This document shows, piece after piece, positions 37,964 through 47,388 of a DNA stretch of 64,000 nt. Below the pieces are notes generated by a model. That model made no database searches. It saw only the letters and a program-made list of their open reading frames with translations, and was not told the DNA's origin. Both the position numbers and the translations under genes were made by a program. Numbering within the stretch: position 1 is the first letter of the stretch; every line of letters begins with the position of its first letter. Source of the DNA: UBA9676 sp963837105 (lineage in GTDB: Bacteria > Actinomycetota > Actinomycetes > Streptosporangiales > Streptosporangiaceae); NCBI GenBank assembly GCA_963837105.1, contig CAWIMG010000029.1:1-64000 (forward strand), in the 5' to 3' direction.

Positions 37964-38539
37964 GTGGGAGAGTTACGGCTGGACCTCTGCCGGGCCCGTC
38001 CCCATGATCTGGGGGCAGTCAGCGCCCTCCTCCGGGAGGCGTCGCTGTGGTTGCGCACCAAGCACACCGACCAGTGGGCCGAGGACTGGCCGAGCGAGGA
38101 CTCCCGGCGCGAGCGCGTCCGCGCGGCGATCCGGGCCGGCCGGACCTGGATCGCCTGGGACGCCGTGCTGCCCGCCGCGACCGTCACAGCCAGCCCTAAC
38201 CACCACGGCATCTGGCCGGAAGAGAACCGGCGTGACCTGGCGGTATACGTCCGGCGGCTGGTCGTCAGCCGGAAGTACGCCGGGCTCGGTCTCGGTGCCC
38301 AGTTGCTGGACTGGGCCGGACGGCGGGCGGATCGCCAGTATGGCGCCCGCTGGATCCGGGTTGATGTCTGGACGACCAACACCGCGCTGCATGAGTACTA
38401 CCGGAACCAGGGATTCGAGTTCTGCGGGTTCTGCCAGACGATTAGCGACTATCCGGCAGCTGCCCTGTTCCAGAAGCGCACCGATGAGATCGCGATGCCC
38501 AGCTTCCCGCTGTTCCGGGAAACGGAGGGCCACCACTAG
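37964..38539 (+). CDS. GNAT family N-acetyltransferase
   Basis: A 191-residue acetyl-CoA-dependent acyltransferase. The conserved acetyl-CoA-binding motif A is VYVRRLVVSRKYAGLGLGAQLLDWAGRRA; motif B follows with RVDVWTTNTALHEYYRNQGF, typical for GNAT proteins. The N-terminal half, with LLREASLWLRTKHTDQWAEDW, is close to actinobacterial GNAT proteins often found beside GntR/UTRA regulators. The GTG at 37964 lies very close behind GGGAGG, so the exact start is uncertain. The substrate is unknown. Confidence 0.85.
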   Translation: MGELRLDLCRARPHDLGAVSALLREASLWLRTKHTDQWAEDWPSEDSRRERVRAAIRAGRTWIAWDAVLPAATVTASPNHHGIWPEENRRDLAVYVRRLVVSRKYAGLGLGAQLLDWAGRRADRQYGARWIRVDVWTTNTALHEYYRNQGFEFCGFCQTISDYPAAALFQKRTDEIAMPSFPLFRETEGHH

Positions 38540-38575
38540 CGGCCCCCCGGGTCGGGATGCCTCCCATCGGGGCGG

Positions 38576-40159
38576 TCAGGCCGGGCGGGCGGCAAGACCC
38601 TGCCAGGCGGGCAACTCGGTCACGGGCCCGGCTTCCGCGAGCCCCGGATCGGTGGCGATCAGCACGTCCCCCACCGGCGCGTGCCAGCGGACCGGGGCAT
38701 CGGTGAGGTTGGCGGCGACCAGCAGGCCGCCTGCCTGGTAGGCCCAGACGCCAGGCGGGGCCGGCAACTGCCGGTAGGCGGTCACCTGGCCGCCGAACCC
38801 GGCCCGGCGCAGCGCCAGCAGTTCCCGGCAGAACGACAGCGTCAACCCAGGGTCGTCCCGCTGCCCGGCGACGTTGCGGGCGGAGTTGGCGCCGAGCGGC
38901 AGCCAGGGGGTGACCCCGGGCGCGGTGAAGCCCGCCGACGCAGAGGCGTCCCACGGCATCGGCGTCCTCGCCCGGTCGCGGGCCTTGTCGGCGGGCAGGT
39001 CGCTGGACATTTCGTCCCGGCGCAGGTGGGCGGGGACGCTCACGTCCGTCAGCGCGAGTTCGTCCCCGTAATACAGCACCAGCGTGCCCGGCAAGGTGGC
39101 CAGGATGAGCAGCGCCAGCCGGGCTTTCGCCTCGTCGCCGCCGCACCAGCGGGTGGGGAACCGGCTGACGTCATGGTTGGACCCCGCCCACACCGGGCTC
39201 TCCCCCGCGGGCAGCGCGGCCAGGGTCTGGGCCACCACCCCGGCCAGCGCCCGCGCGGTGAACTCGGCGAACAGGAAGGGGAAGTTGAAGGTGAGCTGGA
39301 GTTCGTCGCCCTGGCCGTGGAAGCCTGCCATGGCATCCAGGCTCGCCACCCAGGTCTCGCCCAGCAGCAGCCGGGGCGGTGAGTAGCTTTCGGCGATGGC
39401 CCGCCAGTCCCGGAACACACCGTGCGACTCGGGCCGGTTCGCGCTGTACACCTGGGCCAGGCCGGACCGGCCGAGCAGCGGCCCCGAACCCGCCGCTGGC
39501 GGGTCGTCGCGCAGCCCCTCGTCCTTGTACAGGCCGTGCGCGACATCGATCCGGAACCCGGCGATCCCGCGGTCGAACCAGAACCGCAGGATCTGCCGGA
39601 ATGATTCCCGCACGGCCGGTTCCCGCCAGTTCAGGTCGGCCTGACTGGCCAGGAAGCTGTGCAGGTAGTACTGCCCGCTGCCGGGGTCGTACGCCCAGGC
39701 GGACGCACCGGCCGGATCCCGCCAGTTGTTCGGCGGGCCGCCACCCGGGGCCGGGTCCGCCCACAGGTAGTAACTCCGGTGCGGCGCGGCCGGGCCGCTG
39801 GCCGCGTCGGCGAACCACGGATGAGCGGTGCTGGTGTGGTTGGGCACCAGGTCCAGCAGGACCGCCATGTCCCGCGCGTGGGCCTCCGCCACCAGTTCGT
39901 CGAGGTCGGCGAGTGTCCCGAGGCCGGGATGGACGCTGATGTAGTCGGCGACGTCATAGCCCCAGTCGCGGTCGGGCGAGGGCATGGTCGGCGACAGCCA
40001 GACCCCGTCCACCCCGAGCCATTGCAGATAGTCCAGCCCGGCGGTCACCCCGCGCAGGTCGCCGTACCCGTCCCCGTCAGTGTCCCGCCACGACCGGACA
40101 TAGACCTGATACAGGGCCGCACCCTGCCACCAGCCCGGCCGGCCCGTCCGCCCGCCCAT
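38576..40159 (-). CDS. GH13 alpha-glucosidase / oligo-1,6-glucosidase
   Basis: It should hydrolyse short alpha-glucosides in the cytoplasm. The 527-residue protein has the GH13 blocks DYLQWLGVDGVWLSP, VLLDLVPNH, the nucleophile Asp205 in GFRIDVAH, the acid/base Glu268 in LLGETW and Asp330 in GSNHDVSR. I prefer ATG 40159, which has GGGGAGGGG just upstream, over GTG 40228. No signal peptide is seen. It probably splits sugars brought in by the ABC importer at 41675-46249, although two plus-strand genes lie between. Confidence 0.9.
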   Translation of the reverse strand: MGGRTGRPGWWQGAALYQVYVRSWRDTDGDGYGDLRGVTAGLDYLQWLGVDGVWLSPTMPSPDRDWGYDVADYISVHPGLGTLADLDELVAEAHARDMAVLLDLVPNHTSTAHPWFADAASGPAAPHRSYYLWADPAPGGGPPNNWRDPAGASAWAYDPGSGQYYLHSFLASQADLNWREPAVRESFRQILRFWFDRGIAGFRIDVAHGLYKDEGLRDDPPAAGSGPLLGRSGLAQVYSANRPESHGVFRDWRAIAESYSPPRLLLGETWVASLDAMAGFHGQGDELQLTFNFPFLFAEFTARALAGVVAQTLAALPAGESPVWAGSNHDVSRFPTRWCGGDEAKARLALLILATLPGTLVLYYGDELALTDVSVPAHLRRDEMSSDLPADKARDRARTPMPWDASASAGFTAPGVTPWLPLGANSARNVAGQRDDPGLTLSFCRELLALRRAGFGGQVTAYRQLPAPPGVWAYQAGGLLVAANLTDAPVRWHAPVGDVLIATDPGLAEAGPVTELPAWQGLAARPA

Positions 40160-40280
40160 ACCCCTCCCCGGCTGCTCGTCCCGCACCCGCCCGGCACCGT
40201 ACCGGGCGGCCGGTCCCGTTCCCGTCACCCTCCCGCCGCGAAAGCGGTCACCTCACCCGCCCGCCGCGGGCGCCCGCCTG

Positions 40281-40364
40281 GCCGGGCCTCCGCCGCCTTG
40301 CCGGGCCTCGCCCGCCTTGCCGGGCCTCCGCCGCCTTGCCGGGCCTCCGCCGCCTTGCCGGGCC
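40281..40364. repeat. 19-bp tandem repeat, 4.4 copies
   Basis: The unit GCCGGGCCTCCGCCGCCTT occurs four times in tandem from 40281 to 40356, followed by a partial copy. Three copies are identical; the second has two changed bases. It lies between the divergent GH13 gene and the gene at 40390, so it may affect spacing of their promoters. Such arrays vary between strains by slippage. Confidence 0.85.
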
Positions 40365-40389
40365 CACCCCAGTAGCGGAGACTGGTAAT

Positions 40390-40803
40390 GTGCGCGCGGC
40401 CATCGAGCTGATCATGGTGATCCTGCTCCCCACGATCGCCTTCTATGCCGTGCTGCGAGTCACCTGGCTGACCCGCTGGTGCACCGAGTGGTGGCGGGCA
40501 CGGCCAGCCCGCCAGCCTGCCCCCGAACCGGTCGAGCACCTGCAAGCGGATCTGAGCCGGCTCCGGGCCGAACTGGAGGCCATGGAAACCCGGACCGACC
40601 TGCCAGCCAAGGGCCTGCGGCTGCAAGCGCTCCGGGCCGCCTACCTGGACGCGCTGGGCAGCGCCTGCCAGCGGCTGGACGTCAGCCCGCCTGCGGGCGG
40701 TGATCCCCGGCACCCTGGCCAGATCCGGCAGAGCGAGATCTACCGGATGGAGTCGGCCCTGCGCCAGCGCGGGCTCGACGTCCGGGTGGGGGCGCGGTCC
40801 TGA
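40390..40803 (+). CDS. Small membrane-anchored coiled-coil protein
   Basis: From GTG 40390 the 137-residue protein has one N-terminal membrane segment (about 5-25, IELIMVILLPTIAFYAVLRV) and a cytoplasmic part with a short coiled coil (EHLQADLSRLRAELEAME). This is followed by LRLQALRAAYLDALGSACQRLDV and a C-terminal SEIYRMESALRQRGLDVR. It is followed 39 bases later by the ParB-like gene. The pair is found together in other actinobacteria as far as I recall, but no function is known. Confidence 0.7.
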   Translation: MRAAIELIMVILLPTIAFYAVLRVTWLTRWCTEWWRARPARQPAPEPVEHLQADLSRLRAELEAMETRTDLPAKGLRLQALRAAYLDALGSACQRLDVSPPAGGDPRHPGQIRQSEIYRMESALRQRGLDVRVGARS

Positions 40804-40842
40804 CCGCGGGCGCCGGCCGTCCCAGCCGGGCGGGCCATTGCT

Positions 40843-41682
40843 ATGCCTGACACCGGCTTCCCGCGATCCGACGTGGAGAACGACTTCCTGCGCGCCCGGC
40901 GCGGCCAGGTGCTCGCCCGGCTGGCCCAGCGGTTGCGCCGGGAGCCGGACGATGTCAACGTCATCCTGCCCTTCGACGAGGTTCTCGCCGCGCTTGGGCA
41001 GCGGGGCGAGCGGCGGCTCGGGCTGCAGACCATCCAGCTCAGGACCGTGGTCGGCACCGTGGACTCCACCCGCGACTTCGACCGCCGGTTCCGGCCCACC
41101 AGCGCACGGGTCAGGGAACGGTGGGAACGGCTCGCGCTGGCCCAGCGGCGCGGCGAGCCGATCCCGCCCATCGACGTGTACCGGGTCGGTGACCTGCACT
41201 TCGTGCGGGACGGCCACCACCGGGTCTCCATCGCCATGGCCACCGGGGCCACCACCATCGAGGCCTACGTGACCGAGGTGCTGACCCAGCTGCCGCTGGC
41301 CGGCATCCGCGGCCGCCAGGACCTGGTGGTCAAGAGTTACGAACGGATCTTCCGGGCCCGGGTGCCACTTCCGCCCGCTGCCATGGCCAGGATCACGGTG
41401 GCCGACCCGTGGTCCTACGCCGAACTCGGGGAGGCCGTGGAAGCCTGGGGCTTCCGGTGCATGCAGGACAAGGGCCGGTTCCTGGACCGGGCCGAAGTGG
41501 CACGGCACTGGTACAGCGAGGAATACCTGCCCGTCGTGCGCATGCTCCGGTCCGCCGACCTGATCGGCGCGCGCACCGAGGCGGAGGCCTACCTGCGGGT
41601 CGCCGCCGAGCGGTACCGGCTCATTAAGGTCCACGACTGGAACGAGGAGGTCATCGAGCGGCTGCGCCGGACGTTCAGGTGA
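40843..41682 (+). CDS. ParB-like nuclease-fold protein
   Basis: A 279-residue protein with a ParB/Srx-like core around residues 75-150: RRFRPTSARVRERWERLALAQRRGEPIPPIDVYRVGDLHFVRDGHHRVSIA. The GDLHFVRDGHHR segment corresponds to the nucleotide-contacting box of ParB/sulfiredoxin-like domains. The HTH and dimerisation parts of true chromosomal ParB are not evident, and no parA is nearby, so a role in segregation is unlikely. Its 3' end overlaps the convergent ABC ATPase gene by 8 bases. Confidence 0.72.
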   Translation: MPDTGFPRSDVENDFLRARRGQVLARLAQRLRREPDDVNVILPFDEVLAALGQRGERRLGLQTIQLRTVVGTVDSTRDFDRRFRPTSARVRERWERLALAQRRGEPIPPIDVYRVGDLHFVRDGHHRVSIAMATGATTIEAYVTEVLTQLPLAGIRGRQDLVVKSYERIFRARVPLPPAAMARITVADPWSYAELGEAVEAWGFRCMQDKGRFLDRAEVARHWYSEEYLPVVRMLRSADLIGARTEAEAYLRVAAERYRLIKVHDWNEEVIERLRRTFR

Positions 41683-43033
41683 TCTCCCCACTGCGGGCAC
41701 CCGGGGTGGCCGGGCCGCCCGGGGCGGCGTCCCCGGGCACCGCCGGAGCCGGGCCGGTGTCCGCGGCCACGCCATGGCCGGACGTGCCACCGCCCGCGGC
41801 CTCGCCACCGGTGACCGGCGCCGCGGCCGCCGCTCCGCCGTCCCCGGCCTCCGCCACCAGTGACAGGTTGCGGCCGGTCGCCGGGTCGAAGATGTGCATT
41901 GCCCGGGTATCCGCCCACAGTTCGGCCTGCTGGCCTTCACGGACGCCGGTGGCCGCGTCCAGCCGGGCGACGACGGTGTCGCCGCTGGCCCCGGTTTCCG
42001 CTCGCCCGGAGTCCCTGGCCAGCTCCTCGAGTTCGGTGGAGTTCACACCGCCCTCGATGTCTTTGGTGAAGTAGACATAGACGTCGGAGCCCATGGACTC
42101 CAGGACGTCGATGGTTGCGGGGAAGGTGATCCCGTTCGCCCGGGCGTCGGCGGGCACCAGGGCCGCGTCCTCGAAATTCTCCGGTCGCAGGCCGACGATC
42201 ACCTCGCGGCCGGATCCGGATCTCTCCATCGCCCGCCGCAGCTGGTCGCTCGGCCGGAAATCGCCCAGGCTGGTGCGCAGCATGCCGTCCGCCAGCGTGC
42301 CGGACATGAAGTTCATGGCGGGCGACCCAATGAAGCCGGCCACGAACAGGTTGACGGGCCGCTCATAGAGCTCCTTCGGGGAGCCGACCTGCTGCAGCAC
42401 GCCCAGGCGCATGACGGCGACACGGTCGCCCAGGGTCATCGCCTCGGTCTGGTCGTGCGTCACGTAGACGGTCGTGGTGCCCAGTCGCCGCTGGATGCGG
42501 GACACCTCGGTGCGCATCTGCACGCGCAGCTTCGCGTCCAGGTTCGACAGCGGCTCGTCCATCAGGAAGGCCGCCGGGTCCCGGACGATCGCCCGGCCCA
42601 TCGCGACCCGCTGCCGCTGCCCGCCGGACAGGTTGGCCGGCTTGCGGTCCAGGTGCTGGGTCAGGTCCAGGATCCGCGCCGCCTCCTCCACCTTCTGGTC
42701 GATGGTGGCCTGCGGCGTCTTGGCCAGCTTCAGCGCGAACCCCATGTTCTCCCGCACGGTCATGTGCGGGTAGAGCGCATAGCTCTGGAACACCATGGCG
42801 ATGTCGCGATCCTTGGGCGTCTTGCTGTTCACCACCTGGCCGCCGATGCGCAGTTCGCCCGAGGTGATGTCCTCCAGGCCCGCGATCATGTTGAGGGTGG
42901 TGGACTTCCCGCAGCCAGACGGGCCGACCAGGATGACGAACTCACCGTCGGCGATGTTCAGGTTGAAGTCGTCCACCGCGAGCGAACCGTCGGGAAAGCG
43001 CTTGGTGACGTGATCCAGGATGATTTCGGCCAC
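41675..43033 (-). CDS. Carbohydrate ABC importer ATPase (UgpC/MsmK type)
   Basis: A 452-residue ATP-binding subunit that drives a CUT1-type sugar importer. Walker A is GPSGCGKST (about 37-45), the signature is NLSGGQRQRVAMGRA, Walker B is AFLMDEPLSNLD, and the H-loop is VTHDQTEA. A C-terminal TOBE-type regulatory domain follows (about 240-385). The last 60 residues are a Gly/Ala/Pro-rich tail not seen in most relatives. It is the last gene of the lacI-SBP-permease-permease-ATPase operon. Confidence 0.92.
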   Translation of the reverse strand: MAEIILDHVTKRFPDGSLAVDDFNLNIADGEFVILVGPSGCGKSTTLNMIAGLEDITSGELRIGGQVVNSKTPKDRDIAMVFQSYALYPHMTVRENMGFALKLAKTPQATIDQKVEEAARILDLTQHLDRKPANLSGGQRQRVAMGRAIVRDPAAFLMDEPLSNLDAKLRVQMRTEVSRIQRRLGTTTVYVTHDQTEAMTLGDRVAVMRLGVLQQVGSPKELYERPVNLFVAGFIGSPAMNFMSGTLADGMLRTSLGDFRPSDQLRRAMERSGSGREVIVGLRPENFEDAALVPADARANGITFPATIDVLESMGSDVYVYFTKDIEGGVNSTELEELARDSGRAETGASGDTVVARLDAATGVREGQQAELWADTRAMHIFDPATGRNLSLVAEAGDGGAAAAAPVTGGEAAGGGTSGHGVAADTGPAPAVPGDAAPGGPATPGARSGEIT

Positions 43034-43052
43034 TGGTTTCTCCTTGCCCGGC

Positions 43053-43892
43053 CTAGCCCTTGACGGCGCCCGACGTCAGCCCTGCGACGATCCGGCGCTG
43101 GAAGAACAGCACGAAAATGATGATCGGAATGGTGATGACCACCGCGGCGGCCGCGATGGGGCCGGTCGGCACGGTGAACTGGGAACTGCCGCTGAGGTAG
43201 GCGAGCGAGGCCGGCGCGGTGCGGGCCGCGGTTGTCGAGGTGAACGAGATCGCCATCAGGAATTCGTTCCAGCAGGCGAGGAACACCAGGATCGCCGTCG
43301 TGACCATGCCCGGCGCGGCCAGCGGGGCGATCACCTTAACGAACGCCTGGAACGGCGTGGCGCCGTCCACCTTGGCCGCCTTCTCCAGCTCCCAGGGAAT
43401 CTCGCGGAAGAACGCCGACAGCGTGTAGATGCCGAGCGGCAGGCCGAAGGCAACGTACGGGATGATCAGGCCCGGCCAGGTGTTGAACAGGCCCAGTGCG
43501 CGCTCGATGCTGAACAGCGGGGTCACCAGGGCGATGATCGGGAACATGGCGATCAGCAGCGACATCCCGATCAGCAGGGACTTGCCCGGGAACCGCAGCC
43601 GCGCCACCGCATAAGCGGCCATCGAGGCCAGTACCACGGAGATGAATGTGGCGATGAGCCCGATGCCGATCGAATTGAACAGCGGCCGGGTGAACGTCGT
43701 GGTGCGCAATATCTCGGTGTAGTTTCCCCAGGTCCATTGGGCCGGGATGAAGGACGGGTCGAGGACGGCCGCAGGCGTTTTGAAGGAAAGCGAGACCATC
43801 CAGAGCACCGGGATCAGCGCCAGCGCCAGGACGGCGAGGTTGGCCGTCCCCCAGCCGGCCTTCTGCCGGGTCGTGGTGGTGACAGCAGCCAT
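43053..43892 (-). CDS. Sugar ABC transporter permease (MalG type)
   Basis: A 279-residue inner-membrane permease with six membrane segments. The ATPase-contact loop is EKAAKVDGATPFQAFVKVIAPLAAPGM, the EAA motif of binding-protein-dependent permeases. The first segment is near residue 15-35 and the family text PAQWTWGNYTEIL follows. ATG 43892 has GGGAGGT at good spacing. It pairs with the MalF-type permease just upstream. Confidence 0.92.
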   Translation of the reverse strand: MAAVTTTTRQKAGWGTANLAVLALALIPVLWMVSLSFKTPAAVLDPSFIPAQWTWGNYTEILRTTTFTRPLFNSIGIGLIATFISVVLASMAAYAVARLRFPGKSLLIGMSLLIAMFPIIALVTPLFSIERALGLFNTWPGLIIPYVAFGLPLGIYTLSAFFREIPWELEKAAKVDGATPFQAFVKVIAPLAAPGMVTTAILVFLACWNEFLMAISFTSTTAARTAPASLAYLSGSSQFTVPTGPIAAAAVVITIPIIIFVLFFQRRIVAGLTSGAVKG

Positions 43893-43898
43893 GGCCGG

Positions 43899-44847
43899 CT
43901 ACCTCCCTTCCCATGTCAGTGCCCGGGGCCGCGGTCCCGAAGCCCATGATGAACACGGCCGCGATGATCACCACGCAGATGAAGATGAGGATCGAGATCG
44001 CGGCCCCGATCCCCAGGTTCAGCGCCTTGAACAGGTTGTCCCAGGCGAGGATCGACACCGACTCGGTGTCGTTGTTGCCCTGGGTGAGGATGAAGATGTT
44101 GTCGAAGATCCGGAACGAGTCCAGCGTCCGGAACAGCAGCGCGACCAGGATGGCCGGCTTCATCAGCGGTACCGTGATCCGCCAGAAACGCTGCCAGGCG
44201 GTGGCGCCGTCGACCTTCGCGGCCCGCTGCAGGTCCTCCGGCACGAGCGAGAGCCCGGCCAGCAGCAGCAGCCCCATGAACGGGGTGGTCTTCCAGACCT
44301 CCGCCACGATGATGACGGCGATAGACGGATAGGTCGATGTCAGCGGCGCGGCGTTGCCGAAGATCGAGGAGAGGTAGCCCTGCCCTGGGGTCCAGGCGTA
44401 GAGCCAGCCGTAGGAGGCAGCGACTGTCACGATCCCGTACGGGATGAGGGCGGCGGTGCGGATCGTTCCCCGGCCGAACAGGGTGCGGTGCATGACCAGG
44501 GCCAGCAGCATGCCGAGCACCAGGGTGATGGCGACCGAGATGACGGTGATGAGCACGGTCACCCAGAGCGCGTGCCACCAGTAGGGAGAGCTGAACACCG
44601 CTCCGTAGTTGGCGAGCCCGATGAACTTGACCTGGTTCGGGAGTTCCAGGTTGTAGCGCTGCAGCGACAGCCAGATGGCGTAGACGATCGGGTAGCCGGC
44701 CACGGCGAGCATCACGATGACCGCCGGGGCGCACAGCCACCAGCCAAGCCGGCGCTCGGCCCGTGCCCCTTCCGACAACTGCGGCCTGCGCCGGGCCGGC
44801 GCCCCGGCCGCCGCACCGACAGTGACCGTCTGGGTATGGGTGCTCAT
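43899..44847 (-). CDS. Sugar ABC transporter permease (MalF type), 3' end frameshifted
   Basis: From ATG 44847 (GAGAGGAAGG upstream) the protein has six membrane segments and the EAA loop QRAAKVDGATAWQRFWRITVPLMKP. The frame does not stop after the expected C terminus (IMGFGTAAPGTD) and would run another 190 codons through the next gene in the wrong phase. A single-base change near 43912 would end it at the TAG at 43901-43899, six bases before the next ATG. I therefore think the true product has about 316 residues. Confidence 0.82.
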
Positions 44848-44905
44848 CGGCGCCTTCCTCTCTGCCCTCTCTGCCCGGCCGGGCCACCGGCTGCTACCAG
44901 GCGGC

Positions 44906-46249
44906 TCATGGGACCAGGCCCCTGGACTGCAGGGCATTGTTGATGTCGCTGACCATCTTCTGCTGGGTAGTCACCGGGCTGATGCCCGATGGCGGCGAGG
45001 TCAGGTGCGAGATGTCGATCGATACGACCTGGTACACCGGGGTCTTCGGCCGCACGCTCGCGTGCTCAAGCTCGTAAAGGATGTCGGCGTGGAATGGGTA
45101 AGCCGGGAACATCTTCGGGTCGCTGTAGAGGCTGGCGATCGTGGGCGGGACGCCGCCGACGGTGGCGCCGATCAGCTGGTTCTGCTTGTCCCGCAGGCAC
45201 AGCGCGGCCTGGAAGGCCTGCGCCTTGTGCTGTGAGTAGGCACTAACCGCCAGGTCGATCCCGCCGATCGTCACCCTGGCCGGCACGCCGGGGACGACCT
45301 CCGGGTACAGCGCCCACTTGAAGTCCTTGAACAACTTCGGGTTGTCAGCCTTCATGGACGGATACACGTAGGGGTAATTCAGCTCGAACGCGGCAGTGCC
45401 CGCCTCCATCGCGAGCCGGTTCTGGTCCTCCATCTGCACCGCCAGCGACGGATCCGCGGCCGGCGAGCTGGCGAGCTCCTTCATGATCGACAGGGCCTTG
45501 ACCGCGGGGGCGCCCAGCGTGACCCTGGTCGCGGTCGGGTTCAGCACGGTGCCACCGGCGCTGGCGTTCATGGTGTTGAACCAGACGGTGTTGCCCTCAT
45601 ACTGGGCGCCCTGGATCTCGATGTAGTGCGGCTTTCCCTCGCGGGCAAGCTGCTCGGCATCGGCGATTATCTGCGCCCACGTCTTCGGCGGCGTCTTCAC
45701 CAGGTCGGACCGGTACCACAGCAGCTGGGTGTTGGTGTTGTACGGCGCCGCGACCAGCTCGCCCTTCCACATCGCGGTCTCCAGCGCCGGCTTGATCGTG
45801 CCGTTGACGACCGCTTCCTTGTTGGCGCCGGTCCACGGCTGGATCCAGCCCGCGTTGGCGAACTCAGCCTCCCAGGTGACGTCCAGGCCCATGATGTCGA
45901 TCGTCGAGTCGTGCGCGGCCAGCCGCCGGACGAGCTGCAGCCGCTGGTTGTCGGCCGAGGTGGGCAGCTGCTGGTAGGAGATGACGTACTTGCCGTGGGC
46001 CTGGTTGTTGCAGTTCTTGATCTCGGCGACGGTGGCGCCGGAGACGTCGGGGTACTGGTAGAAGTTCAGGGTGACCGGTCCGGTTGCGGCGCTGCTGGTG
46101 CCACAGGCGGCGAGCCCCGACGAAGCCAGTGCGGCACCCGCCAGGACGGCGCCGAGGCGCGTGAGGTGGGACGCGCGGTGGTGGCCCCGCCTGCGAGCCC
46201 ACCGCGGCGATCCGGTCCTGCCACCGCTGTCAGCCACTGTGTCCTCCAT
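44906..46249 (-). CDS. Extracellular sugar-binding lipoprotein
   Basis: This 447-residue lipoprotein binds the sugar outside the membrane and delivers it to the permeases. An Arg-rich N terminus is followed by a hydrophobic segment and the lipobox LAAC with Cys49 as lipidation site. The mature part is of the cluster 1 type, with IDIMGLDVTWEAEFANAGWIQPW and a GGIDLAVSAYS stretch, similar to trehalose/maltose-binding proteins. Its start overlaps lacI by 20 bases. Alpha-glucosides are the likely ligands given the neighbouring GH13 gene. Confidence 0.9.
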   Translation of the reverse strand: MEDTVADSGGRTGSPRWARRRGHHRASHLTRLGAVLAGAALASSGLAACGTSSAATGPVTLNFYQYPDVSGATVAEIKNCNNQAHGKYVISYQQLPTSADNQRLQLVRRLAAHDSTIDIMGLDVTWEAEFANAGWIQPWTGANKEAVVNGTIKPALETAMWKGELVAAPYNTNTQLLWYRSDLVKTPPKTWAQIIADAEQLAREGKPHYIEIQGAQYEGNTVWFNTMNASAGGTVLNPTATRVTLGAPAVKALSIMKELASSPAADPSLAVQMEDQNRLAMEAGTAAFELNYPYVYPSMKADNPKLFKDFKWALYPEVVPGVPARVTIGGIDLAVSAYSQHKAQAFQAALCLRDKQNQLIGATVGGVPPTIASLYSDPKMFPAYPFHADILYELEHASVRPKTPVYQVVSIDISHLTSPPSGISPVTTQQKMVSDINNALQSRGLVP

Positions 46250-47357
46250 CCAGCACTAAGGTTCTTCCGGCCGCGCTGACCTCCGGCTTGGAGACGGCGC
46301 CGCCAGCGTGGCGGCCGGCCGGCGATGACCCGGAGCCGCGCAGGCGGGCCGTGCTCGATCGGGGCACGACCACCAGGGGAAGCTGCTGCCGGAGTGGGCG
46401 GATCGGCTCGCCCCGCAGCAGCGTGCACAGCCGGCGCGCTGCCTCCGCGCCGCTGTCTTCCAGCGGCTGCCGGACCGTGCTCAGGCCCAGCCGCTTCGCC
46501 GACTCGATGTCGTCGAAGCCGATCACCGACAGCGCGCCGGGAACCGGCCGGGCGGCCCGGTCGGCCGCCGCGAGGACACCCATCGCCTGCGTGTCCGACG
46601 CCGCGAAGATCGCCGACGGCTGATCGGGCAGCGAGAGCAGTTCGGTGGCGAGCGCCTCGGCGTTTGCCGCGCCATGGGGGCCGCGGCGCACCAGGTCCGG
46701 GTCGGGGGCGATGCCCGCGTCCCGCAGCGCCTCCTGAAATCCCCGCAGGCGATGGTGGGAGGCCGTGAAGCCGAGGCCGGAGCCACGGCGTGCGGTGTCG
46801 CCCACGAAACCGATCCGCCGGTGCCCGAGCGATAGCAGGTGCTCAGCCGCCAGCCGGCCACCCGCGACATCGTCGATGACCGTGTGCGGGACACCCGCCA
46901 GTGGCACGTCCACCGCTACCAGCGGCACCCCGGCGTGCCGGAATGAGGCCAGCCACCCCCGGGACAGCGGCAGCGAGATCACTATCACGCCATCCACGCG
47001 GTACCTGCTGGTCAGCGCGGTGAGGTGATGATCTCGCTGCCCCGGGGTGTCAACGTTGCACACGACGGTGTCGTAACTCAGCCCGTCGAGGACGGTCAGG
47101 GCACCCGCCAGCCGCATCACCGCCGACGGCGAGGTCAGCCGCGGCACGACGATGGCGACCGTCCTGGGTGTGCCGCGGGAAAGCGACGCCGCGAGGTAGC
47201 TCGGCCGGTACCCAAGCCGCTTGATCACATCAAGCACCACGCGCCTGGTCGACTCGCGCACGTGCGCCGAGCCGTTGATGACCCGGGAGACAGTTCCGAC
47301 GCCCACGCCTGACGCGGCGGCCACCTCGGCGATGGTCACTCGCCCTGACGGTGTCAT
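46230..47357 (-). CDS. LacI-family transcriptional regulator
   Basis: A 375-residue repressor with an N-terminal LacI helix-turn-helix (VTIAEVAAASGVGVGTVSRVINGSAHVRESTRRVV) and the hinge helix with YRPSYLAASL. The C-terminal sugar-binding domain of periplasmic-binding fold (about 62-340) follows. It is the first gene of the transporter operon. A perfect palindromic operator lies 32 bases before its start (47389-47402), so it should repress itself and the importer until a sugar effector binds. Confidence 0.92.
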   Translation of the reverse strand: MTPSGRVTIAEVAAASGVGVGTVSRVINGSAHVRESTRRVVLDVIKRLGYRPSYLAASLSRGTPRTVAIVVPRLTSPSAVMRLAGALTVLDGLSYDTVVCNVDTPGQRDHHLTALTSRYRVDGVIVISLPLSRGWLASFRHAGVPLVAVDVPLAGVPHTVIDDVAGGRLAAEHLLSLGHRRIGFVGDTARRGSGLGFTASHHRLRGFQEALRDAGIAPDPDLVRRGPHGAANAEALATELLSLPDQPSAIFAASDTQAMGVLAAADRAARPVPGALSVIGFDDIESAKRLGLSTVRQPLEDSGAEAARRLCTLLRGEPIRPLRQQLPLVVVPRSSTARLRGSGSSPAGRHAGGAVSKPEVSAAGRTLVLDGGHSG

Positions 47358-47388
47358 CCGACCTCCCGCGAGCGCCGGAATGCGGTTA

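Noticed and set aside
40281..40364. CRISPR-like repeats
   Set aside because: The 19-bp units are directly adjacent with no spacers and there are no cas genes, so this is a simple tandem repeat.
40843..41682. Chromosome-partitioning ParB
   Set aside because: Only the ParB/Srx-like core is present; the HTH region, a parA neighbour and parS-like sites are missing, so I call it ParB-like only.
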